Assembly: GCF_035917455.1 (NCBI RefSeq)
Contig: NZ_CP109078.1
Coordinates: forward strand, 1,302,001 to 1,366,000
Length of the DNA: 64,000 bases
Source: Micromonospora sp. NBC_01796
Lineage (GTDB): Bacteria; Actinomycetota; Actinomycetes; Mycobacteriales; Micromonosporaceae
Reading direction: 5' to 3'
Below the pieces are notes generated by a model. The model was not told where the DNA came from. It saw only the letters and a program-made list of their open reading frames with translations, and did no database searches. The stretch's first letter is position 1; every line of letters begins with the position of its first letter. Below are positions 8,062 through 17,136 of this stretch, one piece after another. Both the position numbers and the translations under genes were made by a program.

Positions 8062-9077
8062 CAGCCACCCCCCGGTCCCGCCGCCACCGTCGTGCCGGCC
8101 GGACGGGCCGGTGGACGGGCAGCTCTGGCCAACCGTCGCCGGGACTGCACGTGCCGGGCGATGTCGGCGATCCAGTCCCGATCCGTACGCAACGCGAGGT
8201 GCTCGGCGCCGGATCGGCGTACCGCCCCGGCGACCAGTTCCCGCTGCGCCTGGGCGGCCTCGGCGAACCGCTGCCGTACCCGCCGGTCGCCGGTCGACAC
8301 CTCGCGGCGCTGCCCGCCCTCCGGGTCCACGAACGTGATCACCCCGACGTCGGGCAGTTCCAGCTCGCGGGGGTCGACCACCTCGACCGCGAGCACCTGG
8401 TGTCGGGCGGTCAGCCGGCGCAGCGGCCGTTCCCAGGTCGGTTCGCCGACGTCGGCGTCCGGCAACCCGTCGAGGAAGTCGGAGACGACCACGGCCAGCC
8501 CACGCCGAGGGGTGGACGAGTTCAGCGCGGCGATCGCCTCGGCCAGGGCAGGCGGACGTACGCCGTCGCCACCGCGCGGGGCGACGAGCAGCGTACGCAG
8601 CAGGCTCATCAGATGGTCACGACCGGTACGGGCCGGAAAGCGGCGGACGCCCTCCGGACCGAGTACGTGCGCGCCGAGCCGGTTGCCGGATCCGGCGGTC
8701 AGGTAACCGATCGCCGCCACCGCCGCCACCGCCAGTTCCCGCTTCTCCACCTCGGCGGTGCCGAAGTCCATGCTCGGGGTCGAGTCGACCAGCAGCCAGG
8801 TGGTCAGTTCCCGGTCCGCGTCCACCTCGCGTACGTGCGGCAGCGTGGTCCGGGCGGTGACCGCCCAGTCCATCCGGCGTACCTCGTCCTCGCCGGGCCG
8901 GTACTCCCGGCTGCCGGAGCACTCGGAACCCGGTCCGGGCAGCAGGCTGAGGTACTGGCCGTGCAGCAGCCCGTCGAGCCGGCGGTTGATCGCCAACTCC
9001 AACCGACGCAGCCGCCCCTCCGGCGCAAGCTCCCCCAACGACGCGCCGTCGCCGTGTTCCCGGTCAAAGCTGGTCAT
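8058..9077 (-). CDS. DUF58-domain protein
   Basis: 339 residues. The DUF58 core is recognisable from GSECSGSREYRPGEDEVRRMDW followed by TTWLLVDSTPSMDFG, a VWA-like fold with a MIDAS-like DSTPS. It sits between MoxR and VWA genes and overlaps both by 4 bp, so the three are translationally coupled. Function within MoxR systems is not established beyond association with the ATPase. No membrane helices are evident. Confidence 0.88.
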   Translation of the reverse strand: MTSFDREHGDGASLGELAPEGRLRRLELAINRRLDGLLHGQYLSLLPGPGSECSGSREYRPGEDEVRRMDWAVTARTTLPHVREVDADRELTTWLLVDSTPSMDFGTAEVEKRELAVAAVAAIGYLTAGSGNRLGAHVLGPEGVRRFPARTGRDHLMSLLRTLLVAPRGGDGVRPPALAEAIAALNSSTPRRGLAVVVSDFLDGLPDADVGEPTWERPLRRLTARHQVLAVEVVDPRELELPDVGVITFVDPEGGQRREVSTGDRRVRQRFAEAAQAQRELVAGAVRRSGAEHLALRTDRDWIADIARHVQSRRRLARAARPPARPAGTTVAAGPGGGW

Positions 9078-10129
9078 GCTGCGGCCAGGCCGGGGGCGCG
9101 GTTGTCGTCGCGGCGGGCGGGGGCGATCCGGGGCGGGGGTACCGCCTCGATCAGGCGGCGGACCACCGCCTCGGCCGGGATCCCGTCGGCGACCGCGTCG
9201 AAGGAGAGGACCAACCGGTGCGAGATGACGTCCACCGCCAGTTCCCGGATGTCCTCGGGGAGCACGTAGTCGCGGCCACGCAGCATGGCCTGGGCCCGTG
9301 CGGCGGCCACCAGGCCGAGGGTGGCCCGCGGGCTCGCGCCGTACGCCAGCAGTGGCGCCACGTCCTGCAGCCCGAACCGGGCCGGGTTGCGGGTGGCGAG
9401 GATCAGCCGGACGACGTACTCGGCGAGGGCGTGGTGGACGAAGACCTGGGAGGCCCGGTGCTGCAACGTACGCAGCCGGTGCGGGTCCAGCACCCGGCGT
9501 ACCCGGGGGCGGTCGGTGCTCATCCGGTAGAGGATGGCGAGTTCGTCCACGTCACTGGGGTAGTCGACGGTCACCTTCATCAGGAACCGGTCCCGCTGCG
9601 CCTCCGGGAGCTGGTAGACGCCCTCGGACTCGATCGGGTTCTGGGTGGCGAGGACCAGGAACGGGTTCGGGACCGGATAGCTGGTGCCGCCGATCGAGAC
9701 CTGGCGCTCGGCCATCGCCTCCAGCAGCGCCGACTGCACCTTCGCCGGGGCCCGGTTGATCTCGTCGGCGAGCACCAGGTTCGCCATGATCGGGCCGAGT
9801 TCCACGTCGAAGGTCTCCTTCGACGCCCGGTAGATCCGGGTACCGACGATGTCCGACGGGACCAGGTCCGGGGTGAACTGGATCCGGGAGAAGCTGCCGC
9901 CGACGACGTTCGCCAGGGTCTGCGCGGCGAGCGTCTTCGCCACCCCGGGTACGCCCTCCAGCAGGCAGTGCCCGTCCGCCAGCAGCGCGGTGAGAAGCCG
10001 CTCGACCAGGCGGTCCTGGCCGACGATGACCCGTTTGACCTCAAACAGGGTCTGTTCAAGTTCGGGGCCGGTCGACGTTGTCTCGACCGGCCTGGGCCCA
10101 CTGGCCAAGGTGTCCGACATGTCCGTCAC
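9074..10129 (-). CDS. MoxR-family AAA+ ATPase
   Basis: 351 residues from GTG 10129, preceded by GGGGAAG at good spacing; the ATG nine bases downstream is the alternative. Walker A GVPGVAKT, Walker B VLADEINRAP, sensor ATQNPIESEG and the arginine-finger-containing PEAQRDRF are all present, with the C-terminal helical lid (YGASPRATLGL). First gene of the MoxR-DUF58-VWA operon. It is expected to use ATP to remodel or insert cofactors into VWA-type partners. Confidence 0.92.
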   Translation of the reverse strand: MTDMSDTLASGPRPVETTSTGPELEQTLFEVKRVIVGQDRLVERLLTALLADGHCLLEGVPGVAKTLAAQTLANVVGGSFSRIQFTPDLVPSDIVGTRIYRASKETFDVELGPIMANLVLADEINRAPAKVQSALLEAMAERQVSIGGTSYPVPNPFLVLATQNPIESEGVYQLPEAQRDRFLMKVTVDYPSDVDELAILYRMSTDRPRVRRVLDPHRLRTLQHRASQVFVHHALAEYVVRLILATRNPARFGLQDVAPLLAYGASPRATLGLVAAARAQAMLRGRDYVLPEDIRELAVDVISHRLVLSFDAVADGIPAEAVVRRLIEAVPPPRIAPARRDDNRAPGLAAA

Positions 10130-10277
10130 GGTGCAAGCTTCCCCGTCAGGGCACGGGCAAACATGTAAGGACCGGTCTTTGTCCAACCGGCCACGGAACG
10201 GTGCAGGGCGCCCCTTACTACTGAATCAGACCGGGAGCGACACGAAACCACCACATCCACCCACTACGTTGATCGGC

Positions 10278-11303
10278 ATGACCGCCCCGAACACGAGCAC
10301 CGAACCGGCACCGCCAACGCAACAGCCGCCACCGGCACGGGACGACGGGCGGATGCGGCGGGTCGTCACGATCGTCTGCTGGGTGCTGGTCGTGCCCGGT
10401 CTGGTCTGGGCGGTGATGCGGCTCGGCGGGCTGGAACGGGGAGCCCTGGCGCAGGGAGTGGCCTTCACCCCGTACGTCGTGCTCTGGACCCTGGTCCCGT
10501 TGGGGCTGGCCCTGGCGCTGCGGCGCTTCGCCGCCGCGGGCGTCGCCGCCCTGGTCACGCTCGCACTGGCCGCCGTGGTGGTGCCGAGGGCGCTGCCCGA
10601 CAGCCAGCCCGACACCACCGGGCCGGCGCTGCGGGTGATGACCGCCAACCTGCTCTTCGGCGGCGCCGACGCGGAGGCGCTGATCAACCTCGTCCGCGAC
10701 GAACGGGTGGACGTGCTCGCCCTCCAGGAGTTCACGGCCGAGGCGGGGAACGCGCTCGTCCGGCTCGGCCTCGCCGAAGTGTTGCCGTACCGGCAACTCG
10801 GCGCGGAGACCGGGGCGGCCGGTTCGGCGCTCTACGCCCGGTTCCCGCTGCGCGACGGCGGCGTACGGCAGAACCCGGGCGGCTTCCACCAGGCGTATGC
10901 AACGGTGCAGGTGCCGGGGGCGCCGCCGGTGCTGGTCGAGTCGGTGCACCCGATGGCCCCGTACGCGCTGGAGGCGCTGCCGTCCTGGCGTACGGACCTG
11001 GAGGCCGAACCGCCGGCCACCCCGGACGGCCCGTTACGGGTGCTGGCCGGGGACTTCAACGCCACCCTCGACCACGCGCCGCTGCGTCAACTGCTGGACA
11101 CCGGTTACGTCGACGCCGCCGACGCCACCGGCAGCGGGCTCACCGGCACCTGGGGCCCGTACGACGGTGACCCGCTTCCCCCGATCGCCATCGACCACGT
11201 GCTCGCCGACCGCCGGATCGCCGTGGAAGAGGTGCGGGTGCACGCGCTCGCCGACAGCGACCACCGCCCCTTCCTCGCCGAACTCTCCCTCCCCGCCGCC
11301 TGA
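10278..11303 (+). CDS. Membrane-anchored endonuclease/exonuclease/phosphatase-family protein
   Basis: 341 residues from ATG 10278. The N-terminus has a Pro/Thr-rich cytoplasmic tail and three hydrophobic helices (about 28-46, 60-78, 88-105). The extracytoplasmic part is an EEP domain: RVMTANLLFGG, LALQEFT (metal Glu), VLAGDFNATLDHAP and SDHRPFLAEL with the catalytic His. Substrate cannot be told; relatives include DNases, sphingomyelinases and inositol phosphatases. Divergent from moxR across 148 bp. Confidence 0.85.
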   Translation: MTAPNTSTEPAPPTQQPPPARDDGRMRRVVTIVCWVLVVPGLVWAVMRLGGLERGALAQGVAFTPYVVLWTLVPLGLALALRRFAAAGVAALVTLALAAVVVPRALPDSQPDTTGPALRVMTANLLFGGADAEALINLVRDERVDVLALQEFTAEAGNALVRLGLAEVLPYRQLGAETGAAGSALYARFPLRDGGVRQNPGGFHQAYATVQVPGAPPVLVESVHPMAPYALEALPSWRTDLEAEPPATPDGPLRVLAGDFNATLDHAPLRQLLDTGYVDAADATGSGLTGTWGPYDGDPLPPIAIDHVLADRRIAVEEVRVHALADSDHRPFLAELSLPAA

Positions 11304-11314
11304 GCAACGGAAGG

Positions 11315-11346
11315 CTCCTTCCCGCTGGCGGACCGGCGGGAAGGAG
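11315..11346. terminator. Hairpin between convergent EEP gene and cimA
   Basis: Arms CTCCTTCCCGC (11315-11325) and GCGGGAAGGAG (11336-11346) pair perfectly with a 10-nt loop, in the 50-bp gap between two convergent stops (11303 and 11354). Confidence 0.65.
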
Positions 11347-11353
11347 TCACTCC

Positions 11354-12943
11354 TTACACCTCGGCGGGCTCGCGGGAGACGCCGTACGTGAGGGCGTCGA
11401 CCAGGGCGTGCCAGCTCGCCTCCACCACGTTGTTGTGTACGCCGACCGTGGTCCAGTCCCGGCCCCGGTCACCGGTCGTCTCGACCAGGACCCGGGTGAT
11501 CGCCCCGGTGCCGTGGCTGCCCTCCAGGATCCGCACCTTGTAGTCGGCCAGTTCGAACGTACGCAGGGCCGGGTAGTGCCGGGTCAGCGCCACCCGCAGC
11601 GCCTCGTCCAGGGCGTTGACCGGACCGTTGCCCTCGGCGGTGGCGATGACCCGCTCACCGCGTACCCGGATCTTGACCGTCGCCTCGGAGACCACCGAGC
11701 CGTCCTCCCGGTGCTCGACCAGCACCCGGTACGACTCCAGGGTGAACGGCCGGGGCACGTCCTGACCGGGCAACTCGGAGCGGACCAGCAGCTCGAACGA
11801 GGCGTCTGCGGCCTCGAACGACCAACCGCCGGCCTCCAGCTCCTTGACCCGCTTGGTGACCCGGGACAGGGCTTCGGGATGGCCGGCCAGGTCAATACCG
11901 AGCTCACGGCTCTTGAGCTCGATGCTGGCCCGACCGGCCATCTCCGTCACCAGGATCCGCATGTCGTTACCGACCAGCGTCGGCTCCACGTGGTTGTAGA
12001 GCACCGGATCCACTTTGATCGCGCTCGCGTGCAGCCCCGCCTTGTGGGCGAAGGCGGCGGCCCCGACATATGCCTGGTGGGTGTCGGGGGCGATGTTGGC
12101 GATCTCGGTGATGGCGTGCGAGACGCGCACCATCTGTTCCAGGCAGCCGTCCGGTAGGACGGGCAGCCCGAGCTTGAGTTGCAGGTTGCCGACGACGGTG
12201 AACAGGTCCGCGTTGCCGGGGCGTTCGCCGTACCCGTTGGCGGTGCACTGGAAGTGCTCGACGCCCGCCTCGACGGCGGCGACGGTGTTGGCGACCGCGC
12301 AACCGGTGTCGTTCTGGCAGTGGATGCCGAGCCGGTTCGGGCTGATGCCGAGCCGCCCGGTCAGGTCGTTGATCGCGGCGGTGATCTGGGACGGCAGCAT
12401 GCCGCCGTTGGTGTCGCACATGACCACCCGCTCGGCGCCCGCCGCGAGCGCGGTCTCGACCACCGAAGCGGTGTACGCCGGGTCGTACCGGAAGCCGTCG
12501 AAGAAGTGCTCGCAGTCGAGGAAGACCCGGCGTCCCTCGGCGACGAAGTGCGCGACGCTGTCCCGGACCATCGCGAGGTTCTCCGCCCCGGTGGTGCGCA
12601 GGGCCCGTTCGACGTGCCGGATGTCGGACTTGGCAACCAGGCAGACCGCGGGCGTCTCGGCGTCGAGCAGGGCGCGTACCTGGGGGTCGTCGGCGACCGC
12701 CAGACCGGCCTTGCGGGTGGCACCGAACGCGACCAGGGTGGCGTGACGAAGCTGGAGTTCGGTACGGGCGCGGTGGAAGAACTCGGTGTCCTTGGGCATC
12801 GCGCCGGGCCAGCCGCCCTCGATGAAGCCGACGCCGAACTCGTCGAGCAGCCTGGCCACGGCCAGCTTGTCGACCACCGAGTAGCTGATCCCCTCACGCT
12901 GTGCACCGTCGCGCAGCGTCGTGTCGAAGACCTGGAAAGCCAT
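11354..12943 (-). CDS. cimA: Citramalate synthase
   Basis: 529 residues from ATG 12943 (AAAGGA upstream); a TTG further up gives a meaningless extension. HMGL-like domain: DTTLRDGAQREG, CDTNGGMLPSQ and GIHCQNDTGCAVANT; then linker and a C-terminal LeuA-type allosteric domain. CimA condenses pyruvate with acetyl-CoA to (R)-citramalate, a threonine-independent route to 2-oxobutyrate and isoleucine; LeuB also acts downstream in that route. The LeuA paralog uses 2-oxoisovalerate; the overall pattern (EGGWPGAMPKDTEFF) fits CimA/NifV-type proteins rather than LeuA. A leader peptide and attenuator precede it. Confidence 0.9.
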   Translation of the reverse strand: MAFQVFDTTLRDGAQREGISYSVVDKLAVARLLDEFGVGFIEGGWPGAMPKDTEFFHRARTELQLRHATLVAFGATRKAGLAVADDPQVRALLDAETPAVCLVAKSDIRHVERALRTTGAENLAMVRDSVAHFVAEGRRVFLDCEHFFDGFRYDPAYTASVVETALAAGAERVVMCDTNGGMLPSQITAAINDLTGRLGISPNRLGIHCQNDTGCAVANTVAAVEAGVEHFQCTANGYGERPGNADLFTVVGNLQLKLGLPVLPDGCLEQMVRVSHAITEIANIAPDTHQAYVGAAAFAHKAGLHASAIKVDPVLYNHVEPTLVGNDMRILVTEMAGRASIELKSRELGIDLAGHPEALSRVTKRVKELEAGGWSFEAADASFELLVRSELPGQDVPRPFTLESYRVLVEHREDGSVVSEATVKIRVRGERVIATAEGNGPVNALDEALRVALTRHYPALRTFELADYKVRILEGSHGTGAITRVLVETTGDRGRDWTTVGVHNNVVEASWHALVDALTYGVSREPAEV

Positions 12944-13006
12944 CTGATTCCTTTCGAGAGCAGCACTGTCCGTCCGGCTGCGGCCCCAAGGCCGGACAAA
13001 CAAAAT

Positions 13007-13030
13007 GACCCCCCGCTGATGCGGGAGGTC
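13007..13030 (-). terminator. Attenuator terminator in the cimA leader
   Basis: On the minus strand GACCTCCCGC (13030-13021) pairs with GCGGGGGGTC (13016-13007) around a 4-nt ATCA loop (one G-U pair), and ATTTTGTTTG follows immediately. It is 63 bp before the cimA ATG and 30 bp after the leader-peptide stop. The U-rich tail is rare in this window and makes this one of the clearest intrinsic terminators. Confidence 0.75.
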
Positions 13031-13060
13031 TGCGCGCTCGGCGGAGGGGTTGCCGGCGCG

Positions 13061-13093
13061 CTAGTCGCGAATAATCAGTACGTGCTGGGTCAC
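13061..13093 (-). CDS. Branched-chain amino acid leader peptide of cimA
   Basis: Eleven codons including stop: GTG 13093 to TAG 13061, translating as MTQHVLIIRD. Four consecutive control codons (Val-Leu-Ile-Ile) precede the attenuator hairpin at 13007-13030. Between the two, AGCGCGC and GCGCGC can form a competing stem. Ribosome stalling at scarce Val/Leu/Ile-tRNA would favour the alternative stem and read-through into cimA. This is inference from layout, but the codon content matches the end product of the pathway exactly. Confidence 0.7.
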   Translation of the reverse strand: MTQHVLIIRD

Positions 13094-13182
13094 GCTCGGT
13101 ACTCTGCCACTCCCGACCGGATTCCGGGAGGGAAAATCCACATCTCGGGACTGCCGGACCGGATCGTGGCCGTCGGCAGCCG

Positions 13183-14073
13183 TCATTCGAGCAGGGCGTC
13201 GAGGGTGTGGCGGGCGGTGTCGGCCATCACCGGATTGGTGTCGACGTAGTACCAGAGGGCGCCGATCGCCTGGAGCAGCGCCCATCCGCGCCCCCGCCGC
13301 CAGGTGGCCTCGTCGACACCGAGCGCCCGCCGGTAGGACTCCCGGGCACCGGGGCCGAGCAGGTTCCACGCCGGCTGGAGGTCCGCCGCCGGGTCGCCGA
13401 CGTACACCGCACCGAGGTCGATGACGGCGGCGAGCCGGCCGTCGCGTACCAGGATGTTGCCCGGCATCAGGTCGGCGTGGATCCACACGTCGTCGCCGTC
13501 GTTGGCGGGCGCGTCCAGGCAGTCCGCCCAGATCCGGGCCAGCGTCGCCGTGTCGGTGAGGTGCCCGCTGCGGGCGAGGCAGTCGCGTACGTAGTCGTCC
13601 TTGGTCCGTAGCGGACCGCCCCGCCCGTGACCTGCCCACTTCCGGCCACCGGTGTCGATCCCGTGCAGGGCGGTGACGAATCCGGCCAGGTCACGGGCGA
13701 AGACGTCGCGGTCACCGATGCTCCCGGCGCTCGCCGTCTCACCGGGAATCCACCGGTACGCCGTCCACGGTCCGCCGTACCCCTCCCCCGGCTCACCGAT
13801 GGCGAGCGGCTCCGGAACCGCGACCGACACGTACGCGGCGATGCGCCGGGCGTTGGCCTGCTCGGTGAGCAGGTCGTCGCGCAGTTCGGGGTCGAGGTTG
13901 GGTTGCAGCGGGAAACGCAGGACGATGTCCTCGCCGAGGCGGAACAGCGCGTTGACGGTGCCGTACGAGGTCACCGGGCGTACCGGGAGGGCGGACCAGT
14001 CCGGGAACTGGGCGGCCACCAGTGCGGCCACGACGTCCGTGGTGATCTCGACCTGATCGGCGTGCATCCTCAC
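13183..14073 (-). CDS. Aminoglycoside-phosphotransferase-fold kinase
   Basis: 296 residues. The kinase-like core shows the catalytic loop IHADLMPGNILV with catalytic Asp, and the metal-binding Asp in VIDLGAVYVGDPAADL; an ATP-site strand is visible as DIVLRFPLQP. Such APH-family proteins phosphorylate small hydroxylated molecules (aminoglycosides, macrolides, thiosugars, homoserine, choline). Nothing in the neighbourhood names a substrate, so drug resistance should not be assumed. GTG start 14073; an ATG two codons later is equally possible. The cimA leader begins about 90 bp beyond its stop on the same strand. Confidence 0.8.
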   Translation of the reverse strand: MRMHADQVEITTDVVAALVAAQFPDWSALPVRPVTSYGTVNALFRLGEDIVLRFPLQPNLDPELRDDLLTEQANARRIAAYVSVAVPEPLAIGEPGEGYGGPWTAYRWIPGETASAGSIGDRDVFARDLAGFVTALHGIDTGGRKWAGHGRGGPLRTKDDYVRDCLARSGHLTDTATLARIWADCLDAPANDGDDVWIHADLMPGNILVRDGRLAAVIDLGAVYVGDPAADLQPAWNLLGPGARESYRRALGVDEATWRRGRGWALLQAIGALWYYVDTNPVMADTARHTLDALLE

Positions 14074-14242
14074 CGACCGATCCTCACACCCGGCCGGACC
14101 GCCCGCGACCCCGGACGGCCCGGCACCATTCGGACCGGTCGCGTCGGAACGGGTCGGGTGACCGGTAGGTGTAGCTTCCGGCGACTCTGGGTAGCAGGTT
14201 CCGGGACAGCGAAGTCGAGGACGAGAAGAGGAGTGAAAGCCA

Positions 14243-14803
14243 ATGAACAGGCTCGATCCTCAGCCGACCCCGGACCAGAACCCGGAACCGATCCCGTTTC
14301 GGACCCCGGAGCCGACGCCGGACCAGGCGCTGGACCCGACCAGCCGTCGCGGACCCGACGAGTGGACCGGCACCGCCTCCGCGGAGACGTACCAGTCGAC
14401 GGGCACGCCCCTTCCGCCGGGCGCGTATGAGCCTGACGGCTCGTTCCAGCCGTGGCGCTACCGGGACGACGCCGGCGTGACCGGCGCCGACCTGGTCGGC
14501 TACCACGTGGAGGCGACCGACGGCAGCATCGGCAAGATCGACCGTGCCAACTACGAGGTCGACGCCAGTTTCCTGGTGGTCGACACCGGGCCGTGGATCT
14601 TCGGCAAGAAGGTCATGCTGCCCGCGGGCGTGGTCAATCACGTCGACCACGAGGACCGCAAGGTCTACGTGGATCGGGACAAGGCCCAGATCAAGGCCGC
14701 TCCCGAGTACGTCGAAAGTGACCAGACCGATCCGGTCTACCTGGACAAGATCGGTGGTTACTACGGCGGCATGTACGGGCTGCCCGGCACACGGCCGCTC
14801 TGA
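14243..14803 (+). CDS. PRC-barrel domain protein
   Basis: 186 residues. The first 50 are a low-complexity Pro/Glu/Asp/Thr segment with repeated PxPDQ/PEP steps. The PRC barrel follows at about 72-150: GADLVGYHVEATDGSIGKID, then SFLVVDTGPW and KVMLPAGVVNHVD. PRC-barrel proteins occur in photosynthetic reaction centres and RimM; short soluble actinobacterial ones are of unknown, possibly stress-related, role. No signal peptide or membrane segment. GAAGAGGAGTG lies before the start. Confidence 0.82.
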   Translation: MNRLDPQPTPDQNPEPIPFRTPEPTPDQALDPTSRRGPDEWTGTASAETYQSTGTPLPPGAYEPDGSFQPWRYRDDAGVTGADLVGYHVEATDGSIGKIDRANYEVDASFLVVDTGPWIFGKKVMLPAGVVNHVDHEDRKVYVDRDKAQIKAAPEYVESDQTDPVYLDKIGGYYGGMYGLPGTRPL

Positions 14804-14844
14804 CCGTGACCGGACGGTAGTTCCAACCAGACCGGGCCGACCGC

Positions 14845-16233
14845 TCAACCCGGTCGGACAACCGAGGCGGGCCGGTGGGCTTCATCCCCACCGGCCCGCC
14901 GTCCGTCTGCCGCCGTGTCGTGCTGCTGTGGCGCCCGCAGGTGGCGTACGGACGGCGAGCAGAGGGCGCCCACGGCGGCGAGCAGGACCACCCCGGCGCA
15001 GCACAGCATCGCCGGCCGGGGGCCGAACCCGGTCGCCGCCGCCCCGACCAGGAGCAGCCCGATCGGGCCGAACATGAACGAGCCGAGGGCGTCGTACGCG
15101 CTGATCCGGGACAGCAACTCCGGCCGGATCTCCCGTTGCAGGGTCGTCTCCCAGAGGACGTTGCCGATGTCGACGCAGATTCCCGTGACCACGCCTGCCA
15201 GGACCACTGTCCACAGTGGTGCACTCAGGCCGAGCAGCAGGTAGAGCGGGACGGCGGCGAGACACGCCGACACCGCCACCAGCATCGGCCGGCGGGGTCG
15301 GAGCCGGATCACGATCGCCACCCCGATCAGCATTCCGACCGCCTCACCGACCAGCACCGCCGACCAGGCCCCCGCCCCGCCCAACTCCCGCTGCGCCAGC
15401 ACCGGCCCGAGCACCCCGTGCACCGCCTGCGTCGTCGCCACCGTGAACGCGAACTGGACCACCATCACCCACAACCACTGCCGACCCACGAACTCCCGCC
15501 ACCCCGCCCGCAGCTCAGCCACCACCGACCGTCCCGGACCTGCGCCGGCCACGGCTGTTGCTGTGGATCCGGCTGCGGATCCGGCTGTGGCTGTGGATCC
15601 GGCATCGGGCACGACGTGCGCGACCTTGACCTCGCCCGTCCGGGGCGGTCGCAGCCCGGCGACAAACACCCCGGACAGGGCGAAGAACGCACCGCAGAAC
15701 GCCAGCGCCGGGCCGCCGCCCAGCAGCACCACCGTCGTGCCGCCGAGCGTGAAGCCGGCCAGCCGGGCGGTGTTCGTACCCATGCGAAGCAGGCCGTTCG
15801 CGGTCTGCAACCGGTCCGCGGACACCACCTCGGGCACGATGCCCAGGATCGCGGGAAAGAGCACCGCGACCCCGACCCCGGAGAGCGCGGCGCCCGCGAC
15901 CAGCGCCGGCAGCGGGGCGCGGCCGGTCACCAACATGACCGAGAGCAACAGGTACGCCGCCGCGCAGAGCAGTTCACCCGCGATCATGACCCGGTAGCGG
16001 GGCAGCCGGTCGGCCAGTACCCCACCGGCGAGCATGAAGACGATCTGCGGCACCGCCTGCCCGACGAGCACCAGGGAGAGTGTGGTCGGCGTCGCCCCCG
16101 CCAACCCGAGTACGCCGAACGCGAGCGCCACCGGCGCGAACGCACCACCGAGCACGGACGCGGTACGGGCGGCGAACAGCAGGGCGAAGCGACGGTCCCG
16201 GAACAGGTGCAGGTCTTCCCCGTAACTGTGCAC
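14845..16233 (-). CDS. MFS transporter
   Basis: 462 residues from GTG 16233 (VHSYGEDLHLFRDRRF); upstream frame has no family similarity. Twelve hydrophobic helices are visible; the loop between TM2 and TM3 is GVLADRLPRYR, the MFS motif A in the form seen in actinobacterial drug:H+ antiporters of the enterobactin-exporter-like group. A central Ala/Thr/Gly-rich linker (about 205-225) separates the halves. Substrate unknown. No clear ribosome-binding site precedes the GTG. Its 3' end contains a hairpin (14866-14900) that could terminate the convergent PRC gene. Confidence 0.85.
   Translation of the reverse strand: MHSYGEDLHLFRDRRFALLFAARTASVLGGAFAPVALAFGVLGLAGATPTTLSLVLVGQAVPQIVFMLAGGVLADRLPRYRVMIAGELLCAAAYLLLSVMLVTGRAPLPALVAGAALSGVGVAVLFPAILGIVPEVVSADRLQTANGLLRMGTNTARLAGFTLGGTTVVLLGGGPALAFCGAFFALSGVFVAGLRPPRTGEVKVAHVVPDAGSTATAGSAAGSTATAVAGAGPGRSVVAELRAGWREFVGRQWLWVMVVQFAFTVATTQAVHGVLGPVLAQRELGGAGAWSAVLVGEAVGMLIGVAIVIRLRPRRPMLVAVSACLAAVPLYLLLGLSAPLWTVVLAGVVTGICVDIGNVLWETTLQREIRPELLSRISAYDALGSFMFGPIGLLLVGAAATGFGPRPAMLCCAGVVLLAAVGALCSPSVRHLRAPQQHDTAADGRRAGGDEAHRPASVVRPG
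14866..14900 (+). terminator. Hairpin downstream of the PRC-barrel gene
   Basis: Arms GGCGGGCCGGTGGG (14866-14879) and CCCACCGGCCCGCC (14887-14900) pair over 14 bp with a 7-nt loop, 62 bp after the PRC stop. It lies inside the last codons of the convergent MFS gene. Confidence 0.5.
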
Positions 16234-16378
16234 CCAATCAAGACAATCACTGTCTCGCCACCGTGGGGGATGTGCTTTGCCCTGATCACCGCCGGTCCCG
16301 CGCACCGCGATCCCCGGGCCACCGGCGCCATGATCATGACGTCGCCGACCGGCACGGGGGAGCCGATATGGTGAGTCC

Positions 16379-17122
16379 ATGGACGCTTCCCCGGTCAGCC
16401 GCGTGACCGCCTTCGCCAGCCTCTTCAACTTCCGCGACGTCGGTGGTTACGCCGGACTCGACGGGCGTACGGTCCGCTGGCGACGGCTCTACCGGTCGGA
16501 CTCACTGCACCGGATCGACGACGCCGACCAGGCGATCCTCGCCGAGTTGGGCATCCGTACGGTGCTGGACCTGCGCCGGCCGCACGAGGTGAAGCGGGAC
16601 GGGCGGGTGCCCGCCTACGAGGGGCTGGACTACCGGCACATCCACCCGGAGCACCGGGAGTGGGACGAGGTCCCGTACGACGAGCAACTGGGCGTCGCCC
16701 ACTACCTCGCCGAGCGGTACCGGGACCTGGCCGAGACCGGGGCAGCCGGCATAGCCCAGGCGGTCGGGACGATCGCGGACGAGGACGCGGCACCGGTGGT
16801 GGTGCACTGCGTGGCCGGCAAGGACCGTACCGGGGTGGTGTGCGCGCTGACCCTGTCCGTGCTCGGGGTGAGCGACGCCGACATCGCCGCCGACTACGCC
16901 CTCAGCACCGACGCCTCGGAACGCTTCCGCCTCTGGATCACCACCCAGCTACCCCCGCGCGACTTCCCCACCCCCCAGCCCTACTACTCCTCCCCCGCCG
17001 AAGCAATGATCATCTTCCTGACCAACCTCCGCCACCACCACGGCTCAGTAGAGCAATACCTCCTGGCCGCAGGCCTAACCCCCACCCAACTCCAAACCCT
17101 CCGCACCCACCTCCTCACCTGA
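16379..17122 (+). CDS. Tyrosine-protein phosphatase (MptpB/DSP-like)
   Basis: 247 residues. N-terminal FNFRDVGGYAG is the typical opening of this phosphatase family and the catalytic P-loop HCVAGKDRTG (Cys near residue 142) is intact, the triple-specificity lipid/protein form seen in mycobacterial PtpB. No signal peptide. TATGGT at 16367-16372 ends 6 bp before the ATG and no ribosome-binding site is present, so a leaderless transcript is plausible. Divergent from the MFS gene. Confidence 0.88.
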   Translation: MDASPVSRVTAFASLFNFRDVGGYAGLDGRTVRWRRLYRSDSLHRIDDADQAILAELGIRTVLDLRRPHEVKRDGRVPAYEGLDYRHIHPEHREWDEVPYDEQLGVAHYLAERYRDLAETGAAGIAQAVGTIADEDAAPVVVHCVAGKDRTGVVCALTLSVLGVSDADIAADYALSTDASERFRLWITTQLPPRDFPTPQPYYSSPAEAMIIFLTNLRHHHGSVEQYLLAAGLTPTQLQTLRTHLLT

Positions 17123-17136
17123 CCCCCCGACACACG

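Noticed and set aside
13183-14073. Aminoglycoside resistance gene
   Set aside because: Only the broad APH fold is visible; no resistance-specific motif or context. The same applies to the APH-like protein at 45153-46070.
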